This document shows, piece by piece, positions 51,161-61,802 of a DNA stretch of 64,000 nt. The notes beneath the pieces are model-generated. The model ran no database searches. It was not told the DNA's origin and was given only the letters and a program-made list of their open reading frames with translations. The stretch is from the NCBI RefSeq assembly GCF_032163395.1, contig NZ_CP119968.1, forward strand, positions 5,172,001-5,236,000, given 5' to 3'. Numbering within the stretch: position 1 is the first letter of the stretch; each line of letters begins with the position of its first letter. This DNA is from Gloeocapsopsis dulcis (lineage in GTDB: Bacteria > Cyanobacteriota > Cyanobacteriia > Cyanobacteriales > Chroococcidiopsidaceae). Position numbers and translations under genes: made by a program.

Positions 51161-53797
51161 TTATTGACTCAAAGACCGCAGTTGTTCGCGGGCGTTTTCT
51201 AAAGCTTCAGGTAGTTTACTTGCATCACGTCCACCAGCTTGGGCGAGGTTGGGACGTCCCCCACCACCACCACCGCAGATTTTGGCGATCGCCCCGATGA
51301 ATTTCCCTGCTTGTAAGCCTTTGTTATTCACCTGCTTACTAAATGCCGCTACTAAACTGACTTTTCCAGCTTCGGGAACTGAACCTAAAACAACTGCACC
51401 ATTACCGAGTTTCTGCAATAAACGTTCAGCTGCGGTTTTGAGTGCTTCAGCATCGACACCTTCTAATTGCGCGACAAGGATTTTGTATTCACCTACCGCC
51501 TCGGCTGATGATAACAGCGTATCAGATTTAGCGATCGCCAGTTCTGCTTTGAGGCTTTCGAGTTGTTTTTGCGTGTTTTTGAGTTCATGCTGTAATCCCG
51601 TGATGCGATCGCTGAGTTCTTCAGGTTTGGCTTTAAAGCGATCGCCCAGTTCGCGCACGACTTTATCGCGGACATTTAAGTAATCTAATACTGCTGCACC
51701 CGCTACAGCTTCGATTCGCCGTACTCCAGAAGCAACGCCTGATTCTGAGATAATTTTGAAAACGCCAATTTCTGCGGTGTTACTGACGTGTGTTCCTCCA
51801 CACAGTTCCATTGACACGCCAGGGAAATCTAAGACACGCACTTGTTCCCCGTACTTTTCCCCAAACATCGCGATCGCACCTTTTGCTTTTGCTTCGGCTA
51901 ATGACATAATCGCAACATCAGCTTGAACCGCCCATGTAATCCAAGCATTAACTTGTTCCTCGACTTGTTGAACTTCCTCCGGTGTTAGCGCCCGTGGACA
52001 ATTAAAATCGAACCGCAGGCGATCAAACGCTACCAAAGAACCTGCTTGCGAAATCGAGTCATCAACAATTTTCTTTAAAGCTGCTTGCAACAAGTGTGTT
52101 GCGGTATGATGGGCTTGCACGCGACGGCGACACGCACTATCAATTTGCGCATTGACTTTATCTCCAACACGTAACGTTCCTCGTACAATGCGCCCAATGT
52201 GGATATAAAAATCTGACTCGCGCTGTACGTCTGTAACTTCTACTAATGCATCCTCGCTACTGATATACCCGCGATCGCCAATTTGTCCTCCCGATTCGGC
52301 ATAAAATGGCGTGGTATCGAGAACAACTTGGATATCCGTTCCGGCTTCTGCTGACTCTACTGATTCACCATTGAGTAAAATCGCTTCAACAACTCCTGGG
52401 CTAGAAAACTGCGTATAACCGACAAACTCCGTAACCTTGATCTCTTCTGCAAGTTTATCCAGCGAACCTTGAACAGTTAAATCAACTGTTTCGTGGGCTT
52501 CTTGCGATCGCGTTTGTTGTTCTTCCATCGCCGCATTGTAACCAACTTCATCAACTGTGAGATCGTGTTCTGCTGCGATTTCTTGTGTCAGTTCTACTGG
52601 GAAGCCGTAGGTATCATATAAAGTAAACGCATCGCCTCCCTCAATTTGAGTTCTTCCTTGTTTCTTGACTTTTTCGATGACTTCTGCTAGCAGATCTTCA
52701 CCCCGTGCCAAAGTCTTGAGAAAGCGTGATTCTTCGCGTTGTAATTCGGCTTTAATAGCATCTTCTTGTTGACGCACTTGGGGGTAAGCTGATTCGGAAA
52801 GCGCGATCGCACTTTCTGCAACTTGCGTTGTAAATTCCCCCTCAATCCCAATTAATCTTCCATGACGCACAATTCGCCGAATCAAGCGTCGTAAGATATA
52901 ACCGCGCCCCACATTAGAAGCATGAATTTCGTCAGAAATCATGTGGACAACTGCACGAATGTGATCCCCAATTACCTTGAGAGATACTTGCGTTTTTTCA
53001 TCACTCTGGGCGTAGTTAATTCCGGCAATTTCTGCTACGGTTTTGATAATCGGGAAAATCAAGTCAGTTTCGTAGTTATTTGGAACTGCTTGCAAAATTT
53101 GTGCCATGCGTTCCAAACCCATTCCCGTATCAATATTTTTGTTTTGTAGAGGTGTTAAATTACCATCAGCATCGCGGTTGTATTGCATGAATACCAGGTT
53201 GTACAACTCAATAAACCGTGTGTCATCTTCTAAATCAATGTCATCACCGCGTTCTGGGTAAAAATCGTAGTATATTTCTGAACAAGGACCACACGGACCT
53301 GTAGGACCTGACGCCCAAAAGTTATCCTCTTCTCCCATACGTTTGATGTGAGTTTCAGGAACGCCAATTTGATCGCGCCAAATAGCGTAAGCTTCGTCGT
53401 CATCTTCAAACACGCTGACAACGAGACGTTCAGCAGGTAAGCCAAAGACTTCCGTAGAGATTTCCCAACCCCAAGCGATCGCTTGTTCTTTAAAGTAATC
53501 GCCAAAGCTAAAATTCCCTAGCATCTCAAAAAACGTGTGATGTCGTTTTGTGCGCCCGACATTTTCGATATCATTGGTACGGATACATTTTTGGGATGTT
53601 GTCGCTCTTTTAAATTCTGGCGATCGCTGTCCGAGGAATATCGGTTTAAATGGTAGCATTCCCGCGATCGTCAGCAGCACGGTGGGATCTTCAGGTACTA
53701 GAGAAGCACTAGGCAAAACGGTATGTCCTCGTTGTGCATAAAAATCGAGGAATTTTTGCCGAATGTCATTACCGCTGAGATACTGGGGAGAAAACAT
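51161..53797 (-). CDS. alaS: Alanyl-tRNA synthetase
   Basis: AlaRS charges tRNA(Ala) and edits mischarged Ser or Gly. The 878-residue protein has all expected parts: the class II catalytic core ([20 protein letters not shown] and [20 protein letters not shown]), the tRNA-recognition helical region, the editing domain with the zinc-binding HxxxH ([13 protein letters not shown], near residue 570) and CGGTHV (near 670), and the C-terminal DHHA1/C-Ala domain with the [15 protein letters not shown] loop (near 845). Full length and undamaged. Confidence 0.97.
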   Translation of the reverse strand: MFSPQYLSGNDIRQKFLDFYAQRGHTVLPSASLVPEDPTVLLTIAGMLPFKPIFLGQRSPEFKRATTSQKCIRTNDIENVGRTKRHHTFFEMLGNFSFGDYFKEQAIAWGWEISTEVFGLPAERLVVSVFEDDDEAYAIWRDQIGVPETHIKRMGEEDNFWASGPTGPCGPCSEIYYDFYPERGDDIDLEDDTRFIELYNLVFMQYNRDADGNLTPLQNKNIDTGMGLERMAQILQAVPNNYETDLIFPIIKTVAEIAGINYAQSDEKTQVSLKVIGDHIRAVVHMISDEIHASNVGRGYILRRLIRRIVRHGRLIGIEGEFTTQVAESAIALSESAYPQVRQQEDAIKAELQREESRFLKTLARGEDLLAEVIEKVKKQGRTQIEGGDAFTLYDTYGFPVELTQEIAAEHDLTVDEVGYNAAMEEQQTRSQEAHETVDLTVQGSLDKLAEEIKVTEFVGYTQFSSPGVVEAILLNGESVESAEAGTDIQVVLDTTPFYAESGGQIGDRGYISSEDALVEVTDVQRESDFYIHIGRIVRGTLRVGDKVNAQIDSACRRRVQAHHTATHLLQAALKKIVDDSISQAGSLVAFDRLRFDFNCPRALTPEEVQQVEEQVNAWITWAVQADVAIMSLAEAKAKGAIAMFGEKYGEQVRVLDFPGVSMELCGGTHVSNTAEIGVFKIISESGVASGVRRIEAVAGAAVLDYLNVRDKVVRELGDRFKAKPEELSDRITGLQHELKNTQKQLESLKAELAIAKSDTLLSSAEAVGEYKILVAQLEGVDAEALKTAAERLLQKLGNGAVVLGSVPEAGKVSLVAAFSKQVNNKGLQAGKFIGAIAKICGGGGGGRPNLAQAGGRDASKLPEALENAREQLRSLSQ

Positions 53798-54022
53798 GGG
53801 TTCTTTCGAGTGGCTAGTGACTAATGGCTAGAGATAATGGCAGTCTAGCGTATCAGTTGATTTAACTTAAACTTTTATATATTTTTGCATTTTGATTGTT
53901 ATTGTAGCCACTTGTACTGAATGTATCTCAAATAATCTAGCTAAGGGTTCATGAACTCAACGCGATCAGAACTGTAAAATAATCATTTGGAAAATTCTGA
54001 ATTTGCTCAATTTTATTTAGTT

Positions 54023-54232
54023 ATGGCTCTTAAACTCAACGTTCCAAGTATTGTCTGTGATGGTTGTGCGCAAACGATTACTGAATCTATCAATACAATG
54101 GAACCCGACGCGCAAATCAATGTCGATGTTAAAGCAAAGACAGTGACAGTAGAATCTGAAGCCTCTGAAGAAACAATCAAACAAGCGATCGTTGCTGCTG
54201 GTCACACAGTTGAAGGTTATCAAGCAGGTTAA
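54023..54232 (+). CDS. HMA-domain metal-binding chaperone
   Basis: A 69-residue heavy-metal-associated domain (ferredoxin-like fold). ALKLNVPSIVCDGCAQTITE carries the metal-binding Cys pair in the order CDGC (the usual motif is MxCxxC; here Met is replaced by Val). NVDVKAKTVTVESEASEETI and AAGHTVEGYQ follow. This is the general plan of small copper or nickel chaperones such as CopZ/Atx1. No partner ATPase is nearby. A TTG at 53987 would add twelve residues; the ATG at 54023 starts exactly at the first beta-strand. Confidence 0.85.
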   Translation: MALKLNVPSIVCDGCAQTITESINTMEPDAQINVDVKAKTVTVESEASEETIKQAIVAAGHTVEGYQAG

Positions 54233-54350
54233 GATTTGATAAGATAAGCTCACCTCGCAATAAGCTAAAACCACCTAAAAATAAGTGATGAGTGGAAAAT
54301 CACTCATCACATTGATAGATAGTATTAGATTGTATCGACTTGTTACAAAG

Positions 54351-54878
54351 TTACTTCTTCGGAGCTATCAGCATCATCATATTTTTGCCTTCTTTTTTCG
54401 GCGCTTGCTGGACTTCTCCAACTTGCTCTAGGTCTGTAGCCATCCGCTTTAGTAAAGTTTCTGCTAGGTCGCTGTGTTGAATTTCACGACCTCGGAACAT
54501 TACCGTTGCTTTTACCTTGTCACCGTCTTTGAGAAAGCGTTGGGCTTGGTTAACACGTACTTTGTAGTCGTGTTCCTCAATCTTATAGCGCATTTTAACT
54601 TCTTTGACGTCAGCCGTATGCTGTTTCTTTCGAGCTTCCCGTGCTTTCTTTTCTTGCTCGAATTTATACTTGCCGTAGTCCATAATCCGACAAACTGGGG
54701 GATCGGCTTTGTCGCTGAGAAGAACGAGATCAAGCTCTTTCTCTTCTGCTATTTGCAAAGCTTCTCGTGGCGATAGAAGTCCAAGTTGCGCTCCATCGGT
54801 GTCTATGACCCGAATTTTGGGAAAGCGAATTTGTTCGTTAGTTAAAGTAAGATCGCGATTTTTTCTTTTGTCAATCAC
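54351..54878 (-). CDS. infC: Translation initiation factor IF-3
   Basis: IF-3 keeps ribosomal subunits apart and proofreads the start codon. The 175-residue protein has the N-terminal domain ([40 protein letters not shown]), the linker ([20 protein letters not shown]) and the C-terminal domain ([38 protein letters not shown]). The start codon is GTG at 54878. infC in many bacteria uses a rare start for self-control. GTG is weaker evidence than AUU, but no ATG lies upstream in frame. rpmI and rplT are not adjacent. Confidence 0.96.
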   Translation of the reverse strand: MIDKRKNRDLTLTNEQIRFPKIRVIDTDGAQLGLLSPREALQIAEEKELDLVLLSDKADPPVCRIMDYGKYKFEQEKKAREARKKQHTADVKEVKMRYKIEEHDYKVRVNQAQRFLKDGDKVKATVMFRGREIQHSDLAETLLKRMATDLEQVGEVQQAPKKEGKNMMMLIAPKK

Positions 54879-55213
54879 AGGCGTTAATAATCAAGAGCAA
54901 CTGTTTGGAAAAACCAGCCTTCACTTTTAGCTTAGATGAGCAAAGAATAATGCTTGTGGCACTATAGTTAATTTAAAGTTTAGCTAAACTCAGCAAAAAG
55001 TGGTATTGAGTGTCATTAATCTTTAGCAAACAGAAGACTATGTTGGTACTCGAACAACACTTTAGCAAATTTTTAAGCTAAGTGGGAGTAGGGTAAATCC
55101 TACATTTTAGGACGGGCAAACAGCATTATCTAAAATAAGTACGATTGTTTGTTCGCTTTTCGCTAGAATTTGAATAAAAGAGATTTTGTAAATTTATTTT
55201 AAACAGAACGAGT
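54879..55213. other. 335-bp intergenic region between divergent infC and hydrolase genes
   Basis: AT-rich, no open frame or hairpin that I can support. It must hold the infC leader and the promoter of the plus-strand hydrolase. Confidence 0.4.
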
Positions 55214-56158
55214 GTGACCAGGTCTGAGCGTTGGCAACAAAGAATTGGCAGTCAAAGAGACTGGGTTTGGCGGGGATGGCAAACTCGCTATACTTATATT
55301 CGACCACAAAAGCAACTTCCTGAAACAAAACCGATTCTTTTACTTCATGGGTTTGGGACTTCAATTGGGCACTGGAGACACAATCTCAGCGTTCTTGGTG
55401 AACTTCATACTGTTTACGCAATTGATATGCTCGGTTTTGGCGCTTCTGAGAAAGCTGCAGCAAACTATCGGATTACGCTTTGGGTTGAGCAGGTTTATGA
55501 CTTTTGGCGGACTTTTATTCGCCATCCGGTTGTTTTAGTTGGTAATTCCATTGGGTCACTCGTATCGCTGGCGGCGGCTGCACTGCATCCAGAGATGGTA
55601 CAAGGAATTGTAATGTTAAGTTTACCCGATCCCTCTTTGGAAGAAGAAGTCATTCCTTCTGCTTTAAGACCAGTTGTGCGAACAATCAAGTCACTGATTG
55701 CTTCACCACCAGTACTAAAAACTGCGTTTCGCTTAGTCAACCGACCATCCGTCGTCCGGCGATGGGCATCACTTGCCTATGCTAATCCTACGGCAGTCAC
55801 TGATGAATTAGTAGATATACTACTAGGTCCAGCCCAAGACCGAGGTTCGGCGCAAGCATTTTATGCAACTATTAAAGCAGTATCGAGTGCTAATGGCATT
55901 AGTGTCAAAAAATTACTACCCTCTGTTAACGTACCAATGTTATTAATTTGGGGAGAGCAAGACCGGATGGTTCCTCCAAAACTAGCACAAAAGTTTATAG
56001 CATATAATCCTAATGTGCAGCTTTTACAGCTGAAGAATGCAGGACACTGCCCACATGATGAATGCCCAGAGGAAGTAAACTCAGCAATCTTAAATTGGAT
56101 AAACAGTTTTTTAAAGACAGCGAACGACGCAAAGACTTCTTTTGCTTCTATTACATAA
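55214..56158 (+). CDS. Alpha/beta-fold hydrolase
   Basis: A 314-residue alpha/beta hydrolase. The oxyanion-hole region is LLLHGFGTSIGHWRHN (HGF, near residue 46). The nucleophile elbow is VLVGNSIGSLVSL (Ser near residue 113). The acid is Asp in LIWGEQDRMVP (near 255) and the catalytic His is in NAGHCPHDECPEEV (near 282). The overall plan resembles cyanobacterial/plastid members related to pheophytinase-like hydrolases, but no substrate can be assigned. Start codon GTG at 55214. Confidence 0.88.
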   Translation: MTRSERWQQRIGSQRDWVWRGWQTRYTYIRPQKQLPETKPILLLHGFGTSIGHWRHNLSVLGELHTVYAIDMLGFGASEKAAANYRITLWVEQVYDFWRTFIRHPVVLVGNSIGSLVSLAAAALHPEMVQGIVMLSLPDPSLEEEVIPSALRPVVRTIKSLIASPPVLKTAFRLVNRPSVVRRWASLAYANPTAVTDELVDILLGPAQDRGSAQAFYATIKAVSSANGISVKKLLPSVNVPMLLIWGEQDRMVPPKLAQKFIAYNPNVQLLQLKNAGHCPHDECPEEVNSAILNWINSFLKTANDAKTSFASIT

Positions 56159-56307
56159 AAATCATTACTAAAGCTGTCAACTCATTTATAAAATAACTCT
56201 CTACAAAAAATTACCGTAGAGAGTTACACAAAATAGAAAACTTATTGCCGCATGGTTTGATATTTGCATTGCTTGGCTATTCAACTTTCCAACAAATTTA
56301 AAACAAT

Positions 56308-56655
56308 TTAGCCAATTGTCACTTGATTAGTCTCTACAGAAGTTGCGCCGTGAACTCCTCGTGCGACTGAAATCATTTTATTAAGAATTTGTTGGTTAGG
56401 AACTCTACCTTTTAATACAACTGTGCTACCTGTTTGTGCTACGTACAGAGTATTAATATCATCAATAGTTGAATCTTGATCAAATGCTAAGGCAACTCGT
56501 TTTGCCAAACCGCTTTGATCGTATTCTCCATTTAGTCCCATACGTTCAGGGGGAATTTGCTGAGTAGTGGCTCCTGCTTGCGGTTGTGGTCTTGTACTAA
56601 AAGACGGTGCATTCTTTGGTTTATCAAGTCCAAAAAGTCTTTTTAGCCAACTCAT
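56308..56655 (-). CDS. BON-domain protein
   Basis: A 115-residue protein: a short basic N-terminal part (MSWLKRLFGLDKPKNAP), a Pro/Gln linker and then one BON domain at about 40-115 (SGLAKRVALAFDQDSTIDDI, LYVAQTGSTVVLKGRVPNQQ, ISVARGVHGATSVETNQVTI). BON domains bind phospholipid or other membranes and occur in stress proteins such as OsmY. No signal peptide is visible, so it is probably cytoplasmic, possibly membrane-associated. ATG at 56655 is taken over a TTG at 56682. Confidence 0.83.
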   Translation of the reverse strand: MSWLKRLFGLDKPKNAPSFSTRPQPQAGATTQQIPPERMGLNGEYDQSGLAKRVALAFDQDSTIDDINTLYVAQTGSTVVLKGRVPNQQILNKMISVARGVHGATSVETNQVTIG

Positions 56656-56882
56656 AATTTTTCTTGTAACTAAACTATTCAATGATTATTATTAAATCAA
56701 GTTTTGGCATGAGCCATATCTACCTACGAAAAGATCTTATGGTAAGTATTGACTAACCCAGGAGATATATGTTGGTAAATACACAAAAAAACATTGCTAA
56801 AAAAATTAGAAATTTTAGGTGTCAGAATAGCCATATGATTTGGTAAGATGACCAAAGTTTTGATTGCAGTGATTGTTAGGTT

Positions 56883-57614
56883 GTGAAACTATTCATTTAC
56901 CACACTCCCGAACTGACTCCAGAAGATAAAGTACCAGATTGTGCGATCGCAGTCGATGTACTACGTGCAACAACGACAATTGCTACCGTGTTGGCAGCTG
57001 GAGCTGAAGCAGTGCAAGTGTTCAGCGATTTAGATCAGTTGATACAGGTAAGTGAAGCTTGGTCAGCCGAAAAAAGACTGCGCGCTGGAGAACGTGGCGG
57101 CGCTAAAGTTGCGGGCTTTGACATGGGCAACTCTCCACTCGATTGTACACCAGAGCGCGTTCAAGGACGGCGATTGTTTATTAGTACGACTAATGGTACT
57201 CGCGCACTACAGCGAGTACAACATGCTGCTGCTGTGACGGCTGCTGCTTTTATTAACCGTGCGGCTGTTGTGAAGTATATTATGACTCAGCAACCAGAAG
57301 TCTTATGGATTGTTGGTTCGGGTTGGGAAGGAAGTTTTTCACTTGAAGATACAGCATGTGCTGGAGCGATCGCCCATAGTATTTGGCAACAAACCGAATT
57401 ACCTTTAGCAGAATTAGCCGGAAATGATGAGGTAATGGGAGCGATCGCACTTTACACTCAATGGCAAAATAATTTATTAGAGTTATTTCATCATGCCAGT
57501 CATGGCAAGCGATTACTACGCCTTGATTGTTATGAAGATTTAAAATACTGCGCTCAAACAGACATAGTTGATGTGCTGCCTTTACAAAAAGAGCCAGGAG
57601 TTTTAAAAGTGTAA
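56883..57614 (+). CDS. comB: 2-phosphosulfolactate phosphatase family protein (ComB)
   Basis: ComB dephosphorylates 2-phosphosulfolactate in coenzyme M synthesis in methanogens; cyanobacteria, which lack coenzyme M, carry homologues of unclear substrate. The 243-residue protein has [20 protein letters not shown] near the start, [38 protein letters not shown] and [20 protein letters not shown], all blocks of this family. GTG at 56883 begins the protein at the usual place. It is a single gene, 73 bp ahead of the convergent hicAB pair. Confidence 0.88.
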   Translation: MKLFIYHTPELTPEDKVPDCAIAVDVLRATTTIATVLAAGAEAVQVFSDLDQLIQVSEAWSAEKRLRAGERGGAKVAGFDMGNSPLDCTPERVQGRRLFISTTNGTRALQRVQHAAAVTAAAFINRAAVVKYIMTQQPEVLWIVGSGWEGSFSLEDTACAGAIAHSIWQQTELPLAELAGNDEVMGAIALYTQWQNNLLELFHHASHGKRLLRLDCYEDLKYCAQTDIVDVLPLQKEPGVLKV

Positions 57615-57691
57615 ATAGGAGATCCTGCGCGCTACCACTGTGCTAATCATCTACTGTGCAATGCCAAATTTGTGTACCAATAGTACACAAA

Positions 57692-57898
57692 TTATCCTGC
57701 AAGTGCTGGTTGTGGTAGTGCTTTGCCTTGGTCTTGGTAGTGCGAGCACATTGTTTCTAAAAGTTCCTCCGCACTTTCTAAGGCCTCTTTATAAGTATTG
57801 CCATGAGTACGAACGTATGGGCCAAACTCAGGTAACGAAGCGATATATACTTGGTCTTCGTCACTCCACTGAATAAGAATACTATAGTGTGGTGTCAT
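57692..57898 (-). CDS. hicB: HicB family antitoxin
   Basis: A 68-residue HicB of the short type: YSILIQWSDEDQVYIASLPE, YVRTHGNTYKEALESAEELL, then a helix (ETMCSHYQDQGKALP). It has the partial RNase H-like fold of HicB without a recognisable DNA-binding tail, so autoregulation may depend on HicA. It overlaps the end of hicA by 17 bp, toxin first, as typical of hicAB. Confidence 0.88.
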   Translation of the reverse strand: MTPHYSILIQWSDEDQVYIASLPEFGPYVRTHGNTYKEALESAEELLETMCSHYQDQGKALPQPALAG

Positions 57899-58112
57899 CT
57901 TCCCCTCCAGGCTGTTTCACTTCTTGCAAAGCATTACGAACATCTTTTTCTTGATAACGCTGTGCCTCGTCTCCGTCATTACCAGCTAGGGTAATGTTGT
58001 ATGGCAGCAATGGATGTTGCCATACTGAATGGCTTCCTTTACCCCGTTTTGGCAAACAAATAAAGCCTGCCTTCCTCAACATTGCCTTAAGTTCTCTAAT
58101 CTTTTTGGGCAT
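57882..58112 (-). CDS. hicA: HicA mRNA interferase toxin
   Basis: A 76-residue double-stranded-RNA-binding-like toxin: MPKKIRELKAMLRKAGFICL, then PKRGKGSHSVWQHPLLPYN with the catalytic His in GSHSVW, then KDVRNALQEV. HicA cuts mRNA independently of the ribosome. The open frame extends upstream to 58292, but that part is not HicA-like. The ATG at 58112 begins at the usual first helix and is chosen. It lies about 155 bp downstream of the radC stop. Confidence 0.88.
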   Translation of the reverse strand: MPKKIRELKAMLRKAGFICLPKRGKGSHSVWQHPLLPYNITLAGNDGDEAQRYQEKDVRNALQEVKQPGGEDDTTL

Positions 58113-58267
58113 ATATTCTAAAGTACAAGAAAATGTTTGCCATTTTGGTAAGTATTTTTTATCTAGTATAATGTTTACGTTTATTATGCAGGATATGAGA
58201 CGTCTAAAGAATGCTGACTCAGCATTCCCTTTACTATTAAAAGCCTTATAGGAAAAGAAGTTTAGAT

Positions 58268-58996
58268 TTATTCCTGTGGGTATTCGTCCCACAAAGTTGT
58301 TATTTCGCGCAGACTTTGATGATTACCGTCACCTAAAATGAGATGATCTAACACTGGAACATCAAGAAATTGCGCTCCAGCTAAAAGTTGTCGTGTCAAT
58401 TCAATATCTTGGGGACTTGGCTCTACATTTCCTGAAGGATGGTTATGAGCAACAATGACTCTTGTTGCACCCTGACGAATGACTTCTCGAAAAATTTCTC
58501 GGGGAGAGGCTAGAGTTTCTGTTGCTGTACCAATTGTAATAACCTGAGTACCTATTAGTCGATTTTTGACATCCAAAAGCAACACAGCAAAACGTTCTTG
58601 TGCTTGCCACATTAAGTCTTGACTCAAAGTCGCTGCTGCAGCTGCCGGACTATCAATTATAGTACGTTCCAGAGGACGAGATTGAAACGCTCGTTTACCT
58701 AGTTCAACCGCAGCAATAATTGTTGCAGCTTTAGCTGATTTAATTCCGTGAATTTGCATAAGTTCTTGAGGCGTTATCTCTCTCAGCACTGCCAAAGGAT
58801 CGCGTTGATTTTTTCCTAGCTCTTGTAGAATATACTGTCCTAAGCCTACCGCTGAAAGCTTTCCCTGTCCTTGACCTGTACCTAGTAAAATAGCAATTAG
58901 TTCCGCTGTAGCTAGATTTTTAGCACCATGTGCTAGCAAACGCTCTCGTGGTCTTTCAGTTGTTGGTAAATCGGCAATCCTCAAACAATAGGTCAT
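58268..58996 (-). CDS. radC: RadC family protein (JAMM-type)
   Basis: A 242-residue RadC: helix-hairpin-helix-like N-terminus ([60 protein letters not shown]) and the C-terminal JAMM metalloprotease fold with Glu and the motif [16 protein letters not shown] (His pair near residue 190). Despite the name, a role in DNA repair is not established for the family. Frame and motifs are complete. Confidence 0.92.
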   Translation of the reverse strand: MTYCLRIADLPTTERPRERLLAHGAKNLATAELIAILLGTGQGQGKLSAVGLGQYILQELGKNQRDPLAVLREITPQELMQIHGIKSAKAATIIAAVELGKRAFQSRPLERTIIDSPAAAAATLSQDLMWQAQERFAVLLLDVKNRLIGTQVITIGTATETLASPREIFREVIRQGATRVIVAHNHPSGNVEPSPQDIELTRQLLAGAQFLDVPVLDHLILGDGNHQSLREITTLWDEYPQE

Positions 58997-59112
58997 AGCA
59001 ATTAGGCAATCAATAGTTACAGTGAGACTACCTTTATTTATGCCCTTTTTTGTCTAAAAAGTTACATTCAAAATGATAAGTGGTCAGACCAGTATAGTGG
59101 CTAATAGCAACC

Positions 59113-59754
59113 TTAGTGATGAACTGTACCATCAGGCATAATCGCTCCTGTAAGGCGAGCACCCGTCAGTTTTACTAAAATGCGATCGCCAACTCCCATC
59201 TGCGCCCCACGCAAATCAGCACCACTTAAATCACAACCACTTAAGTCAGCACCTACTAAATTGGCTTCTTGGAGGTTAGCATGACTGAGGTTAGCTTGCA
59301 GAAGATTTGCACGAAACAAATTTGCTTGAAACAAAATTGCGCCACTGAGATTGACTTTATGCATAAACGCATCACTCAGATTCGCGCCTGTAAAGTCAGC
59401 ATTGCGAAAATCTCTCCCTGAGAGATCCTTTTCTTTCAAGTTGGCTCTTTTAAAATCTGCACCCCAATATCGAGTATCACTTGCGTGTGGGCGAGAAGGG
59501 CGATATGACGGCGGTGGTGAGGTTGGCGGTGGAGTCACTCTGGTTTTCTGTTGCAAATGCGATCGCAGGCGATCGCGTGCCGTGTTGATTTCTTTGAGGA
59601 ACTCGTTCGCTTTTTGTTGCAGTCGCGGATTATCTTTAGGAATGCGATCCGGATGCCAAATAAATGCCAAATCTTTATAAGCTTGGTTAATTTCTTCGAG
59701 TGTTGCGCCTGGTTCTAGTCCCAGAACTCTGTAGTATTGCTCGTTGGCACTCAT
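59113..59754 (-). CDS. DnaJ-domain protein with pentapeptide repeats
   Basis: A 213-residue fusion. Residues 4-65 form a J-domain (YYRVLGLEPGATLEEINQAY, then KDLAFIWHPDRIPKDN with HPD intact). A Pro-rich linker follows, then A(N/D)LxX pentapeptide repeats from about residue 98 to 200 (FKRANLKEKDLSGRDFRNAD, ANLFRANLLQANLSHANLQE). The J-domain should recruit Hsp70; the right-handed helix is a binding scaffold. J-pentapeptide fusions are common in cyanobacteria and lack known clients. Confidence 0.88.
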   Translation of the reverse strand: MSANEQYYRVLGLEPGATLEEINQAYKDLAFIWHPDRIPKDNPRLQQKANEFLKEINTARDRLRSHLQQKTRVTPPPTSPPPSYRPSRPHASDTRYWGADFKRANLKEKDLSGRDFRNADFTGANLSDAFMHKVNLSGAILFQANLFRANLLQANLSHANLQEANLVGADLSGCDLSGADLRGAQMGVGDRILVKLTGARLTGAIMPDGTVHH

Positions 59755-59882
59755 CTACGTTCTTTACCCTGCATGGTTGCTATTTTTTATCTAGCATAAT
59801 TCGATGCAGCAATTGATCGCTCCACTTACCCGAAGCGGCTTGCATTTCATTATAAATATAAAGATGTGATACACAATATTTT

Positions 59883-61625
59883 ATGCAATCTCTTAACCGC
59901 GTCCTAGGAAGTCTCAAACCTTACTGGCTGATTGCCACTGGAGCATTGGTTAGCTTGTTGCTACTAACAGCTGCGAATGCGATTACGCCGCAACTCTTCC
60001 GCTGGGGCATTGATGATGGTATTGCCCGCTTTGACTATCAAGTGATTTTTAAAGTTGCTGGCGCGATGGTTGTAGTGGCGATCGGGCGGGGTTTATTTAA
60101 TTTTGGACAAACTTTTTTAGCAGAAAAGGTGTCTCAAGGAGTTGCCTACGACTTACGCAACAAAATTTTTAGAAAGATCCAAAATCTCAGTTTTAGTTAT
60201 CACGATCAAGCACAAACTTCGCAGCTACTAACGCGCATCACTAGTGATGTCGAACAAATTCGTACATTCGTTGGTACGAGTTTGATTCAGGTAGTTGGTG
60301 CTATTGTGACGTTAGTAACCATTGCAACAATTCTCATTTTGATGAATTGGCAACTAGCGTTGATTACGCTGAGCTTAGTTCCCATTGCAGGACTGATTTT
60401 AGCAAGATTTCTGACTAAGAATCAAAAGCTGTTTGCTCAAGTGCAAGAACGACTAGGAGATCTAAACGCTGTTTTACAAGAAAATATTTTTGGTGTTCGC
60501 GTTGTTAAAGCCTTTGTCCGCGAACCTGTAGAAATGACACGCTACACTCAGCTGAACAACGAATTAATCAACGTCAGTATGCAAACGATCGCAGCAATTC
60601 GTAATGCCTTCCCGTGGATCTTTTTGCTCAGTAACCTGATTACAGTTGTTGTTATTGGTGTAGGTGGAATTCAAGTCATTGGTGGTACATTCTCGATTGG
60701 GGAATTAGTTGCGTTTAACTCCTACCTATTGTTTATTCTCCAACCAATTTTACTGATTGGTTTTGCAGCTCCGGCGATCGCCCAAGCTGCCGCTTCCGCC
60801 GAACGAGTCTATGAAGTCGTCGATGCAGAAATTGAAATTCGCGATCGCCCTGGTGCTGTGCCGTTTGAAAAATGCGGGGGTCGTATTACCTTTGAAAATG
60901 TCCATTTCCGCTATCCAGGAGCGACGACAGAAGCTCTTAAAGGCATTTCTTTTGAAACCAAGCCTCAAGAATTAATTGCCATTCTCGGCATGACTGGTTC
61001 GGGTAAAAGTACGATTATGAATTTGATTCCTCGCTTCTACGATGTCACCGCAGGTGCAGTCAGAATTGATGGACGTGACGTCCGCGACTTCTCTTTAGAA
61101 AGCTTGCGATCGCACATCGGAATTGTCTTTCAAGAAACAACACTTTTTTCTGGTACGCTTCGGGATAATATTGCCTATGCTGCACCTGATGCTCCTCTCG
61201 AAAAGGTTATCGACGTTGCGAAAACTGCCCAAATTCACGACTTTATCGCCAGTTTACCCGATGGCTACGACACGATTGTCGGCGAACGAGGTGTGGGGCT
61301 ATCCGGAGGACAAAAACAAAGAATTGCGATCGCGCGGACTCTCCTCACCAACTACCGGATTTTAATTCTCGATGATAGTACCTCAGCAGTGGATGCTAAA
61401 ACGGCTGCTGATATTCAAGATGCTTTAGATGACTTAATGCGACGTAAGACTTGCACTTCGTTTGTCATTGCCCAAAGAATCAGCACGATCCGTAATGCAG
61501 ATCGCATTTTACTCATGGATAAAGGACACTTAGTCGCCCAGGGAACTCATGAAGACTTAATGCGTACCAGTAACCTTTACGGATCAATTCTAGAATCACA
61601 AATGAAGCAACCGACAACCGTCTAA
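59883..61625 (+). CDS. ABC transporter, fused permease/ATPase
   Basis: A 580-residue half-transporter of the exporter type: a six-helix membrane domain (1-310) and an ATPase domain with Walker A GMTGSGKST (near residue 370), the signature LSGGQKQRIAIART (near 477), Walker B LILDDSTSAVD (near 498) and the His switch (IAQRIST). It resembles MdlB/MsbA-like homodimeric multidrug or lipid exporters; the substrate is unknown. The ATG at 59883 places the first helix at the N-terminus. A heptamer tandem repeat follows its stop codon. Confidence 0.92.
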   Translation: MQSLNRVLGSLKPYWLIATGALVSLLLLTAANAITPQLFRWGIDDGIARFDYQVIFKVAGAMVVVAIGRGLFNFGQTFLAEKVSQGVAYDLRNKIFRKIQNLSFSYHDQAQTSQLLTRITSDVEQIRTFVGTSLIQVVGAIVTLVTIATILILMNWQLALITLSLVPIAGLILARFLTKNQKLFAQVQERLGDLNAVLQENIFGVRVVKAFVREPVEMTRYTQLNNELINVSMQTIAAIRNAFPWIFLLSNLITVVVIGVGGIQVIGGTFSIGELVAFNSYLLFILQPILLIGFAAPAIAQAAASAERVYEVVDAEIEIRDRPGAVPFEKCGGRITFENVHFRYPGATTEALKGISFETKPQELIAILGMTGSGKSTIMNLIPRFYDVTAGAVRIDGRDVRDFSLESLRSHIGIVFQETTLFSGTLRDNIAYAAPDAPLEKVIDVAKTAQIHDFIASLPDGYDTIVGERGVGLSGGQKQRIAIARTLLTNYRILILDDSTSAVDAKTAADIQDALDDLMRRKTCTSFVIAQRISTIRNADRILLMDKGHLVAQGTHEDLMRTSNLYGSILESQMKQPTTV

Positions 61626-61628
61626 CTA

Positions 61629-61663
61629 GGGGTGAGGGGTGAGAGGTGAGGGGTGAGGGGTGA
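61629..61663 (+). repeat. Heptamer tandem repeat GGGGTGA, five units
   Basis: Five consecutive 7-base units, four GGGGTGA and one GAGGTGA, 4 bp after the ABC transporter stop codon. It matches the short tandemly repeated repetitive (STRR) heptamers known from cyanobacteria. Confidence 0.9.
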
Positions 61664-61666
61664 GTG

Positions 61667-61770
61667 AAAGAGTTTTGAATCAAACCTTCTTAAGCTCAAT
61701 ACTCAAAACTGAGAACTCATAACTCTCTTAAACTCATAACTCAACACTCAAAACTGAGAACTCATAACTC
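61667..61770. repeat. ACTCAAAACTGAGAACTC-type duplicated repeat
   Basis: A 25-bp unit beginning ACTCAAAACTGAGAACTCAT occurs at 61701-61725 and again, identically, at 61746-61770, with ACTCATAACTC words between. The upstream part has GAGTTTTGAAT. The same word family occurs at 3560-3680. Confidence 0.75.
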
Positions 61771-61802
61771 CTAGTCTCTCTTAGCTTTCCCAACTCTAAA
61801 CC

